Source: Lentzea indica (GTDB lineage: Bacteria > Actinomycetota > Actinomycetes > Mycobacteriales > Pseudonocardiaceae). Taken from it: a stretch of DNA of 38,477 nucleotides. The notes below the pieces were generated by a model. The model was given only the letters and a program-made list of their open reading frames with translations, was not told where the DNA came from and searched no databases. Location: positions 1-38,477 of the forward strand of contig NZ_VSRL01000064.1 in the NCBI RefSeq assembly GCF_012184385.1, in the 5' to 3' direction. The number at the start of each line of letters is the position of its first letter. Within the stretch, counting starts at the first letter, position 1. Positions 8,619-16,383 of the stretch are shown here, piece by piece. The translations under genes and the position numbers were made by a program.

Positions 8619-8682
8619 TGTGTCAGTCTACGAGTAACCAGCCAATCGAGGTGTTGCGCCCGGAGGGAGCGCTGGCCGCGCG

Positions 8683-10278
8683 TCAAGGGCGCAACAGGCC
8701 ACGCAGCGACTTGTGTACGAGCGCGTCACACAGCGCGAGCCAGGATGCCTCGACGATGTTGCCGTGCACACCCACGGTGGTCCACTCGCGCTCGCCGTCG
8801 GTCGACTCGACCAGCACACGCGTCACAGCGTCCGTACCGGGATGTTCGGTGAGGATGCGCACCTTGTAGTCGGCCAGCTCCACAGTGTCCAACCAGGACA
8901 GGTGCGGCAGCAACGCCTTGCGCAGCGCCGCGTCGAGCGCGTGCACGGGGCCGTTGCCCTCGGCGGTCGCGATGACCCGCTCCCCCGCGACGTGCACCTT
9001 GACCGTGGCCTCGGACACGATCTCGCCGTCCGAGCGGTGGTCCAGCACGACCCGGTAGGACTCCAGCGTGAACGGAGGTGGACCGTCCAGTTCGGACAGC
9101 TCTTTGCGCAGCAAGAGCTCCAGCGACGCGTCGGCCGCCTCGAACGACCAGCCCTTCGCCTCCAGGTCTTTCACGCGCGCCAAAGCGCTGCCGACCTCGG
9201 TTGACCGGCCGGCCAGGTCGAGCCCGAACTCACGTCCCTTGAGTTCGAGGCTCGCCCGACCGGCCATCTCGGTGACCAGCACCCGCATGTCGTTGCCGAC
9301 GATGTCCGGATCGATGTGGTTGTACAGCTCCGGATCCACCTTGATCGCGCTCGCGTGCAGACCCGCCTTGTGAGCGAATGCTGACGACCCGACATAGGCC
9401 TGGTGGGTGTCGGGTGCGATGTTCGCGATCTCGGCCAACGCATGGGAGACACGGGTGAGCTCGGCCAGTGCCCCGGTCGGGAGCACCTCCATGCCGAGCT
9501 TCGTCACGAGGTTTCCCACGACGGCGAACAGGTCCGCGTTGCCTGCTCGCTCGCCATAACCATTGGCGGTGCACTGAACGTGCGTCGCGCCCGCCTGAAC
9601 GGCCGCGAGGGTGTTCGCCACGGCGCAGGACGTGTCGTCCTGGCAGTGGATTCCTACTCGGAAACCGGTCTTCTCGATCACGCCGGCGACCGTCTCGGCG
9701 AGCCCCAGCGGGAGCTGGCCACCGTTCGTGTCGCACAGCACGACGACGTCCGCGCCACCCTCCACAGCGGACTCCAGCACGCGCAGCGAGGTGTCCGGGG
9801 AGAACGCGAAGCCGTCGAAGAAGTGCTCGGCGTCGAGGAAAACACGCCTGCCGTGGTCTTTGAGGAACCTGACGGTGTCGCGCACCATCCTGAGGTTCTC
9901 GTCGGTGTCCGTGCGCAGCGCGCGTTCGATGTGGCGCAGGTCCGACTTCGCGACGAGCGTCACGACCGGTGCCTGCGAGTCGAGAAGTGCCTTCACCTGC
10001 CGGTCTTCCTCGACCTTGACCCCGGCCTTGCGGGTCGCGCCGAACGCGACCAGCTTGGCGTGCTTGAGCTCCAGGTCACCGGCCGCCGCGCGGGCGAAGA
10101 ACTCGGTGTCCTTGGGCAGTGCGCCGGGCCAGCCGCCCTCGATGAACCCGACGCCGAGCCCGTCCAGCAGCCGCGCAACCGCCAGCTTGTCCGTGACGGA
10201 GTACGAAATGCCCTCACGTTGTGCGCCGTCGCGCAACGTCGTGTCGTAGACGTGGAACTCGTCGTTAGGGCCGGCCAT
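8683..10278 (-). CDS. cimA: Citramalate synthase / alpha-isopropylmalate-synthase-family enzyme
   Basis: A 531-residue DRE-TIM enzyme that condenses acetyl-CoA with a 2-keto acid. Citramalate synthase (pyruvate plus acetyl-CoA, a route to 2-ketobutyrate and isoleucine) is the usual assignment of this long two-domain form. The catalytic motif YDTTLRDGAQREG is at about residues 9-21, with metal ligands in GIHCQDDTSCAVANTL and the HMGL-type signature QCTANGYGERAGNADL. A C-terminal LeuA-type allosteric dimer domain starts near residue 400. I chose the second ATG (MAGPNDEFHVYD) because GAGGAG is 9 bases upstream; the ATG at 10287 directly abuts that site. A leader peptide with three consecutive Ile codons and an intrinsic terminator precede it, independent support for a role in isoleucine supply. 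Confidence 0.92.
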   Translation of the reverse strand: MAGPNDEFHVYDTTLRDGAQREGISYSVTDKLAVARLLDGLGVGFIEGGWPGALPKDTEFFARAAAGDLELKHAKLVAFGATRKAGVKVEEDRQVKALLDSQAPVVTLVAKSDLRHIERALRTDTDENLRMVRDTVRFLKDHGRRVFLDAEHFFDGFAFSPDTSLRVLESAVEGGADVVVLCDTNGGQLPLGLAETVAGVIEKTGFRVGIHCQDDTSCAVANTLAAVQAGATHVQCTANGYGERAGNADLFAVVGNLVTKLGMEVLPTGALAELTRVSHALAEIANIAPDTHQAYVGSSAFAHKAGLHASAIKVDPELYNHIDPDIVGNDMRVLVTEMAGRASLELKGREFGLDLAGRSTEVGSALARVKDLEAKGWSFEAADASLELLLRKELSELDGPPPFTLESYRVVLDHRSDGEIVSEATVKVHVAGERVIATAEGNGPVHALDAALRKALLPHLSWLDTVELADYKVRILTEHPGTDAVTRVLVESTDGEREWTTVGVHGNIVEASWLALCDALVHKSLRGLLRP

Positions 10279-10300
10279 CGGGGTCATCTCCTCATCCGGA

Positions 10301-10336
10301 CAAACAAAAAGACCCCCCGCGGGATGCGAGAGGTCT
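10301..10336 (-). terminator. Attenuator terminator upstream of cimA
   Basis: On the minus strand AGACCTCTCGC pairs over 11 positions (two G-T) with GCGGGGGGTCT around a 5-nt loop, followed by TTTTTG. It lies between the leader-peptide stop and the cimA start, the expected place for transcription attenuation. Confidence 0.85.
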
Positions 10337-10373
10337 GCGCGTCGGGTGCCAGGGGCGGCACTACCCGACGCGC
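10337..10373 (-). promoter_or_regulatory. Leader hairpin overlapping the leader-peptide stop
   Basis: GCGCGTCGGG and CCCGACGCGC form a perfect 10-bp stem, with an additional TGCC/GGCA inner stem. The 5' arm contains the last codons and stop of the leader peptide, so a translating ribosome would melt it. It directly abuts the terminator; I could not define a clean antiterminator pairing. Confidence 0.7.
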
Positions 10374-10405
10374 TCGTCGATAATGATGGCGAGGTGCTGA
10401 GCCAT
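10361..10405 (-). CDS. Ile-rich leader peptide MAQHLAIIIDERVG
   Basis: A 14-residue frame with codons ATC ATT ATC for three consecutive isoleucines plus Leu and Val, ending 25 bases before the attenuator stem. Leader peptides rich in the regulated amino acid control ilv and leu operons in actinobacteria by ribosome stalling. It is too short for usual gene callers. The ribosome site is weak. It reads in the same direction as cimA, and its stop lies inside the leader hairpin, which ties translation to RNA folding. Confidence 0.75.
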   Translation of the reverse strand: MAQHLAIIIDERVG

Positions 10406-10481
10406 GACCGGGATGCTGCCACAGCTCAGCACGACGTACCAAGCGTCGGGAGGAAATCTCCCACTATCTGGTCACGCTGAG

Positions 10482-10511
10482 TACTGCCACACGCCTGACA
10501 GTACTGAGCGG
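10482..10511. repeat. Inverted repeat between nmrA-like gene and cimA leader
   Basis: CTGAGTACTG and CAGTACTGAG form an almost perfect inverted repeat around 12 bases, just past the stop of the NmrA-like gene on the minus strand. It may terminate that gene or bind a regulator of cimA. Confidence 0.4.
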
Positions 10512-11345
10512 TCAGCGAAACGCAGCGACGTTCTCCGTGGCCCACTGTGAGAACGGGGTGGCCGGCCGGCCCGTGACCCGCTCGACGGTGTCACGCACGG
10601 CCAGCAACTCGTCGTTGACGTCGCCGCCCGTGAGATCGAGTACCGCGTCCGCGATCTCGTCTCCCAGGTGAGAGGCCAGTTCCTGATGGGCCTCCTCCCG
10701 GCTGATCTCGACGAACGACAGTTCCCGTCCCAGAGCGGCCGCGATGTCCGCCACCTGCTCGCGGGGTGTGACGCGCCGCGGCCCGGACAGCGGGTGGATC
10801 CGGCCTCGATGGCCGGGCTCGGTGAGCGCCGCCCGTGCGACCGCGGCGATGTCCGAGGGATCGATGGCCGGAAGTCCGGTGTCCGGGTAGGGAGCACGAA
10901 CGGTGCCGTGGTCCCGGATGGACGGTGCCCACATCACGGTGTTCGAGGCGAACTGCGTCGGCCGCAGGATCGTCCACGCCAAGCCGCTGGCCTTCAGCAG
11001 CTCCTCGGCGGCCCGGTTCGCCTGCGCGGCCGGCAGGTGTGGATGGGTCTCGACCGTGATGGACGACACGAGCACCACGTGCTCCACACCCGCCTGCCGA
11101 GCGGCTTCGAGGACCTCGGCTTCAGCGCCGAAGCCCTGCAACAAGAACAGCGATCGCACACCTTCGAGCGCCAGGTCGAGGCCGCCCGCGTGAGTGAGGT
11201 CTCCCTCGACGGCTTCGACCCCGGCCGGAAACTTCGCTCGTGCGACGTCCCTGGTGCGCCCTCTCACCGCCCCGGCACCACACACCCGCAACTCCTCCAG
11301 CAGAACGCTTCCGATGTTTCCGGTCGCCCCGGTCACCAGGATCAT
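10512..11345 (-). CDS. NmrA-like NAD(P)-binding protein
   Basis: Atypical short-chain dehydrogenase of 277 residues. The dinucleotide-binding motif MILVTGATGNIGSVLLEEL is at residues 1-19, with TRD after beta-2. The core includes HVVLVSSITVE and the NmrA/QOR2-type segment WTILRPTQFASNTVMW (about residues 125-140). The usual catalytic Tyr-x-x-x-Lys is absent, replaced by NRAAEELLK, so it may act as a redox sensor or quinone reductase (QOR2-like). The ATG is directly at the first residue of the Rossmann strand, normal for this family. It lies between the ABC importer and the cimA leader. No function specific to either neighbour is evident. Confidence 0.82.
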   Translation of the reverse strand: MILVTGATGNIGSVLLEELRVCGAGAVRGRTRDVARAKFPAGVEAVEGDLTHAGGLDLALEGVRSLFLLQGFGAEAEVLEAARQAGVEHVVLVSSITVETHPHLPAAQANRAAEELLKASGLAWTILRPTQFASNTVMWAPSIRDHGTVRAPYPDTGLPAIDPSDIAAVARAALTEPGHRGRIHPLSGPRRVTPREQVADIAAALGRELSFVEISREEAHQELASHLGDEIADAVLDLTGGDVNDELLAVRDTVERVTGRPATPFSQWATENVAAFR

Positions 11346-11379
11346 GGCAGCGACGCTATGACCTCGACCAAACCAGAGG

Positions 11380-12360
11380 TCAAGCGGAAGCCAGGTACTT
11401 CGCGAAGGCCTCGATGGACGCCGGGTTGCGCGGCGACTCGACCAGCGCCGCGTACGGCAGGGCGTAGAAGCGCTTGTTCTTGATCGCCGGCGAGTTCCGC
11501 AGCGGCGCGAAGCCCTCGAGGAACGCCTGCTTCTGCGCGGGCGTGTTCGCCTCGCCGTCGGCGTAGTCCACGATCAGCACGACCTCGGGGTCGCGCTGCA
11601 CGACGGTCTCCCAGTTGACCGTGGTCCAGCTGTCGTCGAGATCGCCGAAGATGTTGTCGCCACCCGCCTTGCCGATGACGTCCTGCGGCGCCGCATTCCT
11701 GCCCGACGTGAACGGCTGGTCCTGGCCGCTGTCGTAGAGGAACACCTTCGGGCGCGGCTTGCCCGCCATCACCTTGGCCGCGTTGTCGATCTGCTGCTGG
11801 TAGCCCTTGATGAGCGCCTCCGCCCTGGCCTCGACCCGGAAGATCTTCCCGAGGTTGCGCAGGTCCGTGTACAGCGCGTCGAGCGCGGGCATGATGCCGC
11901 GCTGCTTGCCCGCGCCGTTGCGGCACGCCTCGGTCAGCTGGTAGGTGCCGATTCCGAGCTGCTTCAACGCGTCCGGGGTGAAGCCGCTGCTCTCGCTGAA
12001 GCCGTAGCTCCAGCCGGCGAACACGAGGTCGGCGTTGGCACCCTGCACGACCTCCTTGGAGATCTTGTCCGCGAGCTTCTTCGCGCTGTCGAAGTCGGCC
12101 TTCCACGGCGAGGTCTGGAGGTCGACGGTGTTGTCGCCGTCCACGACGTACCCGGCCATGCGGTCCTTGAGGCCCAGCGCGAACATCAGCTCGGTGATGC
12201 CGGTGTCGTTGGTGACCACTTTGGACGGCACCTTGTCGAACGTCACCTGCTGACCGCAGTTCGTGACGGTCACGGGGTCCGCCTTCGAGGCGTCCTGCGC
12301 GACCGTGGCACCACAGCCGGAGACCAGCAGCAGGGTGGCTGTGACGATGGCGGTTCTCAA
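11380..12360 (-). CDS. Metal-chelate/cobalamin-type ABC transporter substrate-binding lipoprotein
   Basis: Extracellular solute-binding lipoprotein of 326 residues. The signal peptide ends in the lipobox LLVSGC (acylated Cys at about residue 16). The mature part has the FecB/BtuF-type fold opening VTVTNCGQQVTFDKVPSKVV, then the C-lobe segments KPRPKVFLYDSG and DPEVVLIVDY. It starts with TTG, overlapping the ATPase stop by TTGA. A perfect AGGAGG is 7 bases upstream inside the ATPase gene, so translation is coupled. Order permease-ATPase-binding protein forms one operon. Cargo (ferric siderophore, haem, cobalamin, or the F420-0-like substrate proposed for some actinobacterial cassettes) cannot be decided. 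Confidence 0.88.
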   Translation of the reverse strand: MRTAIVTATLLLVSGCGATVAQDASKADPVTVTNCGQQVTFDKVPSKVVTNDTGITELMFALGLKDRMAGYVVDGDNTVDLQTSPWKADFDSAKKLADKISKEVVQGANADLVFAGWSYGFSESSGFTPDALKQLGIGTYQLTEACRNGAGKQRGIMPALDALYTDLRNLGKIFRVEARAEALIKGYQQQIDNAAKVMAGKPRPKVFLYDSGQDQPFTSGRNAAPQDVIGKAGGDNIFGDLDDSWTTVNWETVVQRDPEVVLIVDYADGEANTPAQKQAFLEGFAPLRNSPAIKNKRFYALPYAALVESPRNPASIEAFAKYLASA

Positions 12361-13097
12361 GGGGTGACCTCCTGGTCGAACAGGAGCTGTGGAACTCCCG
12401 TTGTCGGGTGGGCGACCACGTGTGCGGTGACGTGGAAGACCTTGGCGATCAGCTCGGGCACGAGAACCTCAGCGGGCGTGCCGTGGGCGACGATGCGGCC
12501 TTCGTCGAGCACGTACAGCCGGTCGCAGTAGGACGCAGCGAGGTTCAGGTCGTGCAGGACGGTGATGATCGTGACGCCGAGCCCTCGCGCGAGCGAGAGG
12601 ACGTCGAGCTGATGGCGGATGTCGAGATGGTTGGTCGGCTCGTCGAGGACAAGCACGCGCGGCTGCTGGGCGACGGCTCGCGCGATCAGCACGCGCTGGC
12701 GTTCCCCGCCGGACAGGCTGAGGAAGCTCCGATTCGCGAGGTGCGAGACGTCCACTGTGGCCAATGCGTCGGACACCACCCGCGAATCGTGAGCGGGGTT
12801 GCGGTCGTGCGGCAGGCGGCCCATCTCCACGACCTCCGCCACCGTGAAGTCGAACTCGACCTGCGACTCCTGGGTCAGGGCGGCGAGGACCCCGGCGATG
12901 TTCTGTCGCTTGTGGACGTTCTCGCCGTCGAGCAGGACGGTGCCGGCGTCCGGCTTCAGGGCGCGGTAGACGCAGCGCAGCGTCGTCGACTTGCCACTGC
13001 CGTTGGGACCGACGATGCCGACCACCTCGTTCGAGGCGTGCAGCGTGATGTCCTCGACGATGTTCTGGACGGTGACACCGGTGAGCTCGACGCGCAT
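12357..13097 (-). CDS. FecE/BtuD-type ABC transporter ATPase
   Basis: ATP-binding subunit of 246 residues. Walker A is GIVGPNGSGKST (about residues 27-38), the Q-loop Gln in ALTQES, the signature LSLSGGERQRVLIARA, Walker B VLVLDEPTNHLD and the switch His in VLHDLNLA. These are typical of the iron-chelate/cobalamin importer ATPases. The chosen ATG (MRVELTGVTVQ) overlaps the permease stop as ATGA, indicating translational coupling. The 44 codons upstream in frame lie inside the permease gene and are excluded. The last residues, QEVTP, encode the ribosome site of the binding-protein gene. Confidence 0.93.
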   Translation of the reverse strand: MRVELTGVTVQNIVEDITLHASNEVVGIVGPNGSGKSTTLRCVYRALKPDAGTVLLDGENVHKRQNIAGVLAALTQESQVEFDFTVAEVVEMGRLPHDRNPAHDSRVVSDALATVDVSHLANRSFLSLSGGERQRVLIARAVAQQPRVLVLDEPTNHLDIRHQLDVLSLARGLGVTIITVLHDLNLAASYCDRLYVLDEGRIVAHGTPAEVLVPELIAKVFHVTAHVVAHPTTGVPQLLFDQEVTP

Positions 13098-14119
13098 CAG
13101 CGTCCTCCGAACACGTACGCCTTGCGGCGCATCAGCAAGATGAAACACGGAACGCCGAGCGCGGCCGTGATGACGCCGAGCGGCAGTTCCTCCGGCGCCG
13201 CGAGCATCCGTGCGGCCACGTCCACCCACACCAGGAAGCTCGCGCCGGCGATTGGGGCGAGAGGCAGCACCTTGAGGTGATCGGCGCCCACGACCATGCG
13301 TGTGAGGTGCGGCAGCATCAGCCCGACGAAGCCGACCGCGCCGCTGACCGCCACCAGCACGCCGGTGATGGCCGCGGTGACGACGAACAGGTGCGTGCGG
13401 AACCGGTTGACCGCCACGCCGAGCGTGGTCGCGGTCTCGTCGCCCATCGCCAGCGCGTTGAGCTGCCGGGCCTTGGTCATCAGGTAGACGATCCCGGCGG
13501 CGGTCACGGCGGTGGCGACCGGCAACGACTGCCAGTTCGCCCCGCCGAGACTGCCGAGCAACCAGAACATCGCCGCCCGCGCCGCCTCACCGTGCGGCGC
13601 CTGGAACACCAGCAGCATGGCCACTGCGGAGAAGCCGTACGCGAGCGCGGTCCCGGTCAGCACCAGCCGCAACGGCGTGAGGCCCCGGCTCGTGCGCGCA
13701 GTGATGTACACCAGCGCTGTGGCACCGAGACCAGTGAGGAAGGCTCCGGTCGAGAGCGCGTAGACACCCAGACCGGACAGCACGCCGAGCGTCGCCACGG
13801 CCGTCGCCCCCACGCTCGCGCCCGACGAGATGCCCAGGACGTACGGGTCGGCCAGCGCGTTGCGGACCATCGCCTGGATGGCCACGCCGACCGTGCTGAG
13901 CCCCGCGCCGACCACCGCGGCCAGCAGCACGCGAGGCAGCCGGATGTCCCAGACGATGTGGTACTGCCCGGCCTGGTCGGCGGGAACGGTTCCACCTGTG
14001 ATGGCCGCGTGCAGCAGCTGCAGGGTCACATCGAACGGGACCGCGACCGGGCCGAGCGCCACGCCCGCGACGATGCTGACGGCGAGCACGCCGACGAGCG
14101 CGCTGATCTTCCCGATCAC
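13097..14119 (-). CDS. FecCD-type ABC transporter permease
   Basis: Integral membrane permease of 340 residues with about ten hydrophobic helices. FecCD signatures include DIRLPRVLLAAVVGAGLSTVGVAIQAMVRNALADPYVLGISSGASVG in the N-terminal third (residues about 60-100) and GFVGLMLPHLTRMVVGADHLKVLPLAPIAGASFLVW near the C-terminus, which includes the coupling-helix region. It starts with GTG behind AAGGGA and is first gene of the importer operon. The 83-bp gap upstream to the reductase gene must hold the promoter. I saw no convincing iron box. A single permease implies a homodimeric channel. Confidence 0.93.
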   Translation of the reverse strand: MIGKISALVGVLAVSIVAGVALGPVAVPFDVTLQLLHAAITGGTVPADQAGQYHIVWDIRLPRVLLAAVVGAGLSTVGVAIQAMVRNALADPYVLGISSGASVGATAVATLGVLSGLGVYALSTGAFLTGLGATALVYITARTSRGLTPLRLVLTGTALAYGFSAVAMLLVFQAPHGEAARAAMFWLLGSLGGANWQSLPVATAVTAAGIVYLMTKARQLNALAMGDETATTLGVAVNRFRTHLFVVTAAITGVLVAVSGAVGFVGLMLPHLTRMVVGADHLKVLPLAPIAGASFLVWVDVAARMLAAPEELPLGVITAALGVPCFILLMRRKAYVFGGR

Positions 14120-14202
14120 TTGGTCCCTTCCCGCAGTCCACGGCAGGAGTCGGAGTTCCTCTTGTGCCGTGTGCGGGTAATCGGGCTCGCCCCGTGAGGG
14201 AC

Positions 14203-14808
14203 CTACCGTTGCGGGTCAGCGCCGGACTTCGACCGGACTTCCCCCGTGCACGACTCACGCACTCTAACCCGGTAACGCAGGAGCGCCGCACGCCCCTTCT
14301 GCTCCACCGAGCCGAGGTGCAGATCCTCGGAGAGCCGAAGCCGCTGCCCGGAACCGGCCATCGTCGGGAACACCAAGAGGCGGTACTCGTCGACCAGGCC
14401 GTGTCCGGCCAGCGTGTCCACGACGCTGAGGCTGCCGGTGACGATGACGTCCTGGTGCGCCTTGCGCCTGCGCACTTCCTCCACCAGGTCGTCCTCGACG
14501 AGTGACGAGTTCTGCCAACCGTCCACGCTGGTCAGCGAGCGAGAAGCGACGAGCTTGGGGATGTTGTTCATCCTGGTGGAGAACTCGTCGGTGCGGCCGG
14601 GCCAGAGCTTGGCGAACAGCTCCCAGGTCGTGTGGCCGAGCAGCAAGACGCCGGTGTCGAGCAGCGGGCCGAGGCCGAACTTGTCGCCGGCCACCGCTTC
14701 CGGACCGTGCCGGAACGCCCAGCCCCCGGCAGGGGTGCCCGCGGATCCGTCAGGGTCCTCGACGACGCCGTCCAGTGTTACGAACTCGATGACGATCAGA
14801 TCGCTCAT
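14203..14808 (-). CDS. DHFR/RibD C-terminal-domain reductase
   Basis: A 201-residue protein of the dihydrofolate-reductase-like (RibD C-terminal) family, NADPH-dependent reductases of unassigned substrate in most actinobacteria. Visible are the first strand and substrate loop IVIEFVTLDGVVEDPDG (residues 5-21), then LLGHTTWELFAKLWPG, the fold centre IPKLVASRSL, and DVIVTGSLSVVDTLAGHGLVDEYRLLVFP with the NADPH-binding Gly-Ser. The ATG follows TATGTA by 5 bases, so it may be leaderless. It diverges from the sigma-factor gene with only 38 bases between. A folate role should not be assumed. Confidence 0.85.
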   Translation of the reverse strand: MSDLIVIEFVTLDGVVEDPDGSAGTPAGGWAFRHGPEAVAGDKFGLGPLLDTGVLLLGHTTWELFAKLWPGRTDEFSTRMNNIPKLVASRSLTSVDGWQNSSLVEDDLVEEVRRRKAHQDVIVTGSLSVVDTLAGHGLVDEYRLLVFPTMAGSGQRLRLSEDLHLGSVEQKGRAALLRYRVRVRESCTGEVRSKSGADPQR

Positions 14809-14846
14809 GCCACTACATACCGGCGAGGCCCCGCATACTCATCGCG

Positions 14847-15785
14847 ATGACCGACACGATCTTCGAGACACGCGTCGAGCAGCACCGCGCCGAGCTGCTG
14901 GCCTACTGCTACCGGATGCTCGGGTCGGTCCACGAGGCGGAAGACCTGGTGCAGGAGACGATGCTGCGGGCGTGGAACGCCCGCGAGCGCTACGACGAGC
15001 GCAAGGCGTCGATCCGGACGTGGCTGTACCGGATCGCCACCAACGTGTGCCTGACCGCGTTGGAGGGCAAGGCGCGCCGGCCGCTGCCGTCCGGGCTGGG
15101 CGCGGCGAGCACCGATCCGGAGACACCGCTGCTGCCCGCCTTCGAGGTGCCGTGGCTGGAACCCTTCCCTGACGCCCTCGGCCCCGCCGAACTCGCGGTG
15201 CGACGCGACAGTCTGCGGCTCGCCCTGGTCGCGGCCATGCAGTCGCTGACGGCCCGCCAGCGCGCCGTCTGGGTGCTGCGCGAGGTGCTGGCGTTCAGCG
15301 CCGCCGAGGTGGCAGGGCAGCTGGACACCTCGGTCGCGTCGGTGAACAGCGCGCTGCAACGGGCACGGGCGGGCCTCGCGGGCGTGGCGGAGAACGAGAT
15401 CGCTCCACCCGACGATCCGGCCGTGCGGCAGACCGTCGAGGCCTATGTGCGTGCCTTCGAGGCGGCCGACGTGACGGCGCTCGTCGAACTGCTCACCGAG
15501 GACGCGATCCTGGAGATGCCGCCGGTGCCGTTGTGGTTCCTCGGCAGGGACGACTACGGCTCGTTCATCCGCCGGGTGTTCGCGATGCGCGGGACCGGCT
15601 GGCGCATGATCCCGGCCGCGGCCAACGGTCAGCCCGCGGTCGCCGCCTACGCGCCCGACGCCGACGGTGTGCACCGGCTGCACACGCTTCAGGTGTTCAC
15701 CGTCGTCGGTGGACTGGTCGCGCACACCGTGGTCTTTCAGTCTCCGGCGGTCTTCGCGGCCTTCGACCTGCCAGACTCGCTCTGA
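14847..15785 (+). CDS. ECF sigma factor with SnoaL-like C-terminal domain (SigG/SigX5 type)
   Basis: RNA-polymerase sigma-70 factor of 312 residues. Region 2 spans about residues 10-75 (YCYRMLGSVHEAEDLVQETMLRAWNA, then SIRTWLYRIATNVCLTAL) and region 4 about 125-175 (LTARQRAVWVLREVLAFSAAEVAGQLDTSVASVNSALQRARAGL). A SnoaL/NTF2-like domain (about 190-300) follows, with VRAFEAADVTALVELLTEDAILEMPPVPLWFLGRDD. This architecture matches the SigG/TIGR02960 group, in which no classical anti-sigma is needed and the C-terminal domain modulates activity. The following YciI-like gene is a frequent partner of such sigma genes. The promoter is probably shared with the divergent reductase. Confidence 0.9.
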   Translation: MTDTIFETRVEQHRAELLAYCYRMLGSVHEAEDLVQETMLRAWNARERYDERKASIRTWLYRIATNVCLTALEGKARRPLPSGLGAASTDPETPLLPAFEVPWLEPFPDALGPAELAVRRDSLRLALVAAMQSLTARQRAVWVLREVLAFSAAEVAGQLDTSVASVNSALQRARAGLAGVAENEIAPPDDPAVRQTVEAYVRAFEAADVTALVELLTEDAILEMPPVPLWFLGRDDYGSFIRRVFAMRGTGWRMIPAAANGQPAVAAYAPDADGVHRLHTLQVFTVVGGLVAHTVVFQSPAVFAAFDLPDSL

Positions 15786-15895
15786 CCTGCAAAAACAGAA
15801 AACTTCAAAAAAGTTCGAGGCTCGTGTCGATCCGTCGCCTGCCCTGTTCGACCTGTGGACGTCAGCAAGCGGAGAGACGAACAGGGAGACACACC

Positions 15896-16315
15896 ATGAA
15901 GTTCATCCTGATCATGCGCGCCACCGACGAGGCCTTCGAGAACATGGGCGAGTTCGACTTCGACAAGATGCTGGAGACCGTCGGCGAGTACAACGAGGAG
16001 ATGATCCGCGCCGGCGTGCTGCTGGCCGCGGAAGGTCTCGCTGACGCCTCAGAGGGTGTCGTCGTCGACTTCTCCACCGAGCCGCCGGTCGTCACGGACG
16101 GCCCCTACGGCGAGACCAAGGAACTGTTCAACGGCTTCTACATCATCAACGTCTCCTCGAAGGAAGAGGCGATCGAGTGGGCCAAGCGCGCGCCGATGAC
16201 CGGCCCCGGCTTCAAGACCGAGATCCGCCGCGTGCCGACGATCGACGAGTTCCCGCAGGACAACGAGTGGATCCAGAAGGAGCGCGCCTGGCGCGAGGCC
16301 CACGGCCAGCTCTGA
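15896..16315 (+). CDS. YciI/DGPF-domain protein
   Basis: A 139-residue YCII-related (DGPF) protein. It begins MKFILIMRATDEAFENMGEFD and contains the eponymous VVTDGPYGETKELFNGFYII around residues 65-84. The start ATG follows AGGGAGA by 6 bases. It lies about 110 bases after the sigma gene in the same direction. DGPF proteins are recurrent neighbours of ECF sigma factors in actinobacteria, and their biochemical role is largely unknown. Frames that extend it upstream across the sigma gene are shadows. It ends at a strong bidirectional hairpin. Confidence 0.9.
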   Translation: MKFILIMRATDEAFENMGEFDFDKMLETVGEYNEEMIRAGVLLAAEGLADASEGVVVDFSTEPPVVTDGPYGETKELFNGFYIINVSSKEEAIEWAKRAPMTGPGFKTEIRRVPTIDEFPQDNEWIQKERAWREAHGQL

Positions 16316-16332
16316 ACAAGCGCTGAAACGCC

Positions 16333-16366
16333 GAAGCCCCGGCCGGAAACTTCCGGCCGGGGCTTC
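16333..16366. terminator. Bidirectional terminator between the YciI-like gene and leuB
   Basis: GAAGCCCCGGCCGGAA (16333-16348) is perfectly complementary to TTCCGGCCGGGGCTTC (16351-16366) with a 2-nt centre. It separates convergent genes and can serve both. Confidence 0.9.
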
Positions 16367-16383
16367 AAAACGTCTGAGAAAAC

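Noticed and set aside
10279..10422. N-terminal extension of CimA to 10422
   Set aside because: The extension crosses the attenuator hairpins and leader peptide, and GAGGAG lies directly before the chosen start.
13277..14197. Plus-strand frame antisense to the permease
   Set aside because: His/Arg/Gln-rich composition typical of antisense shadows; the permease on the other strand is complete.
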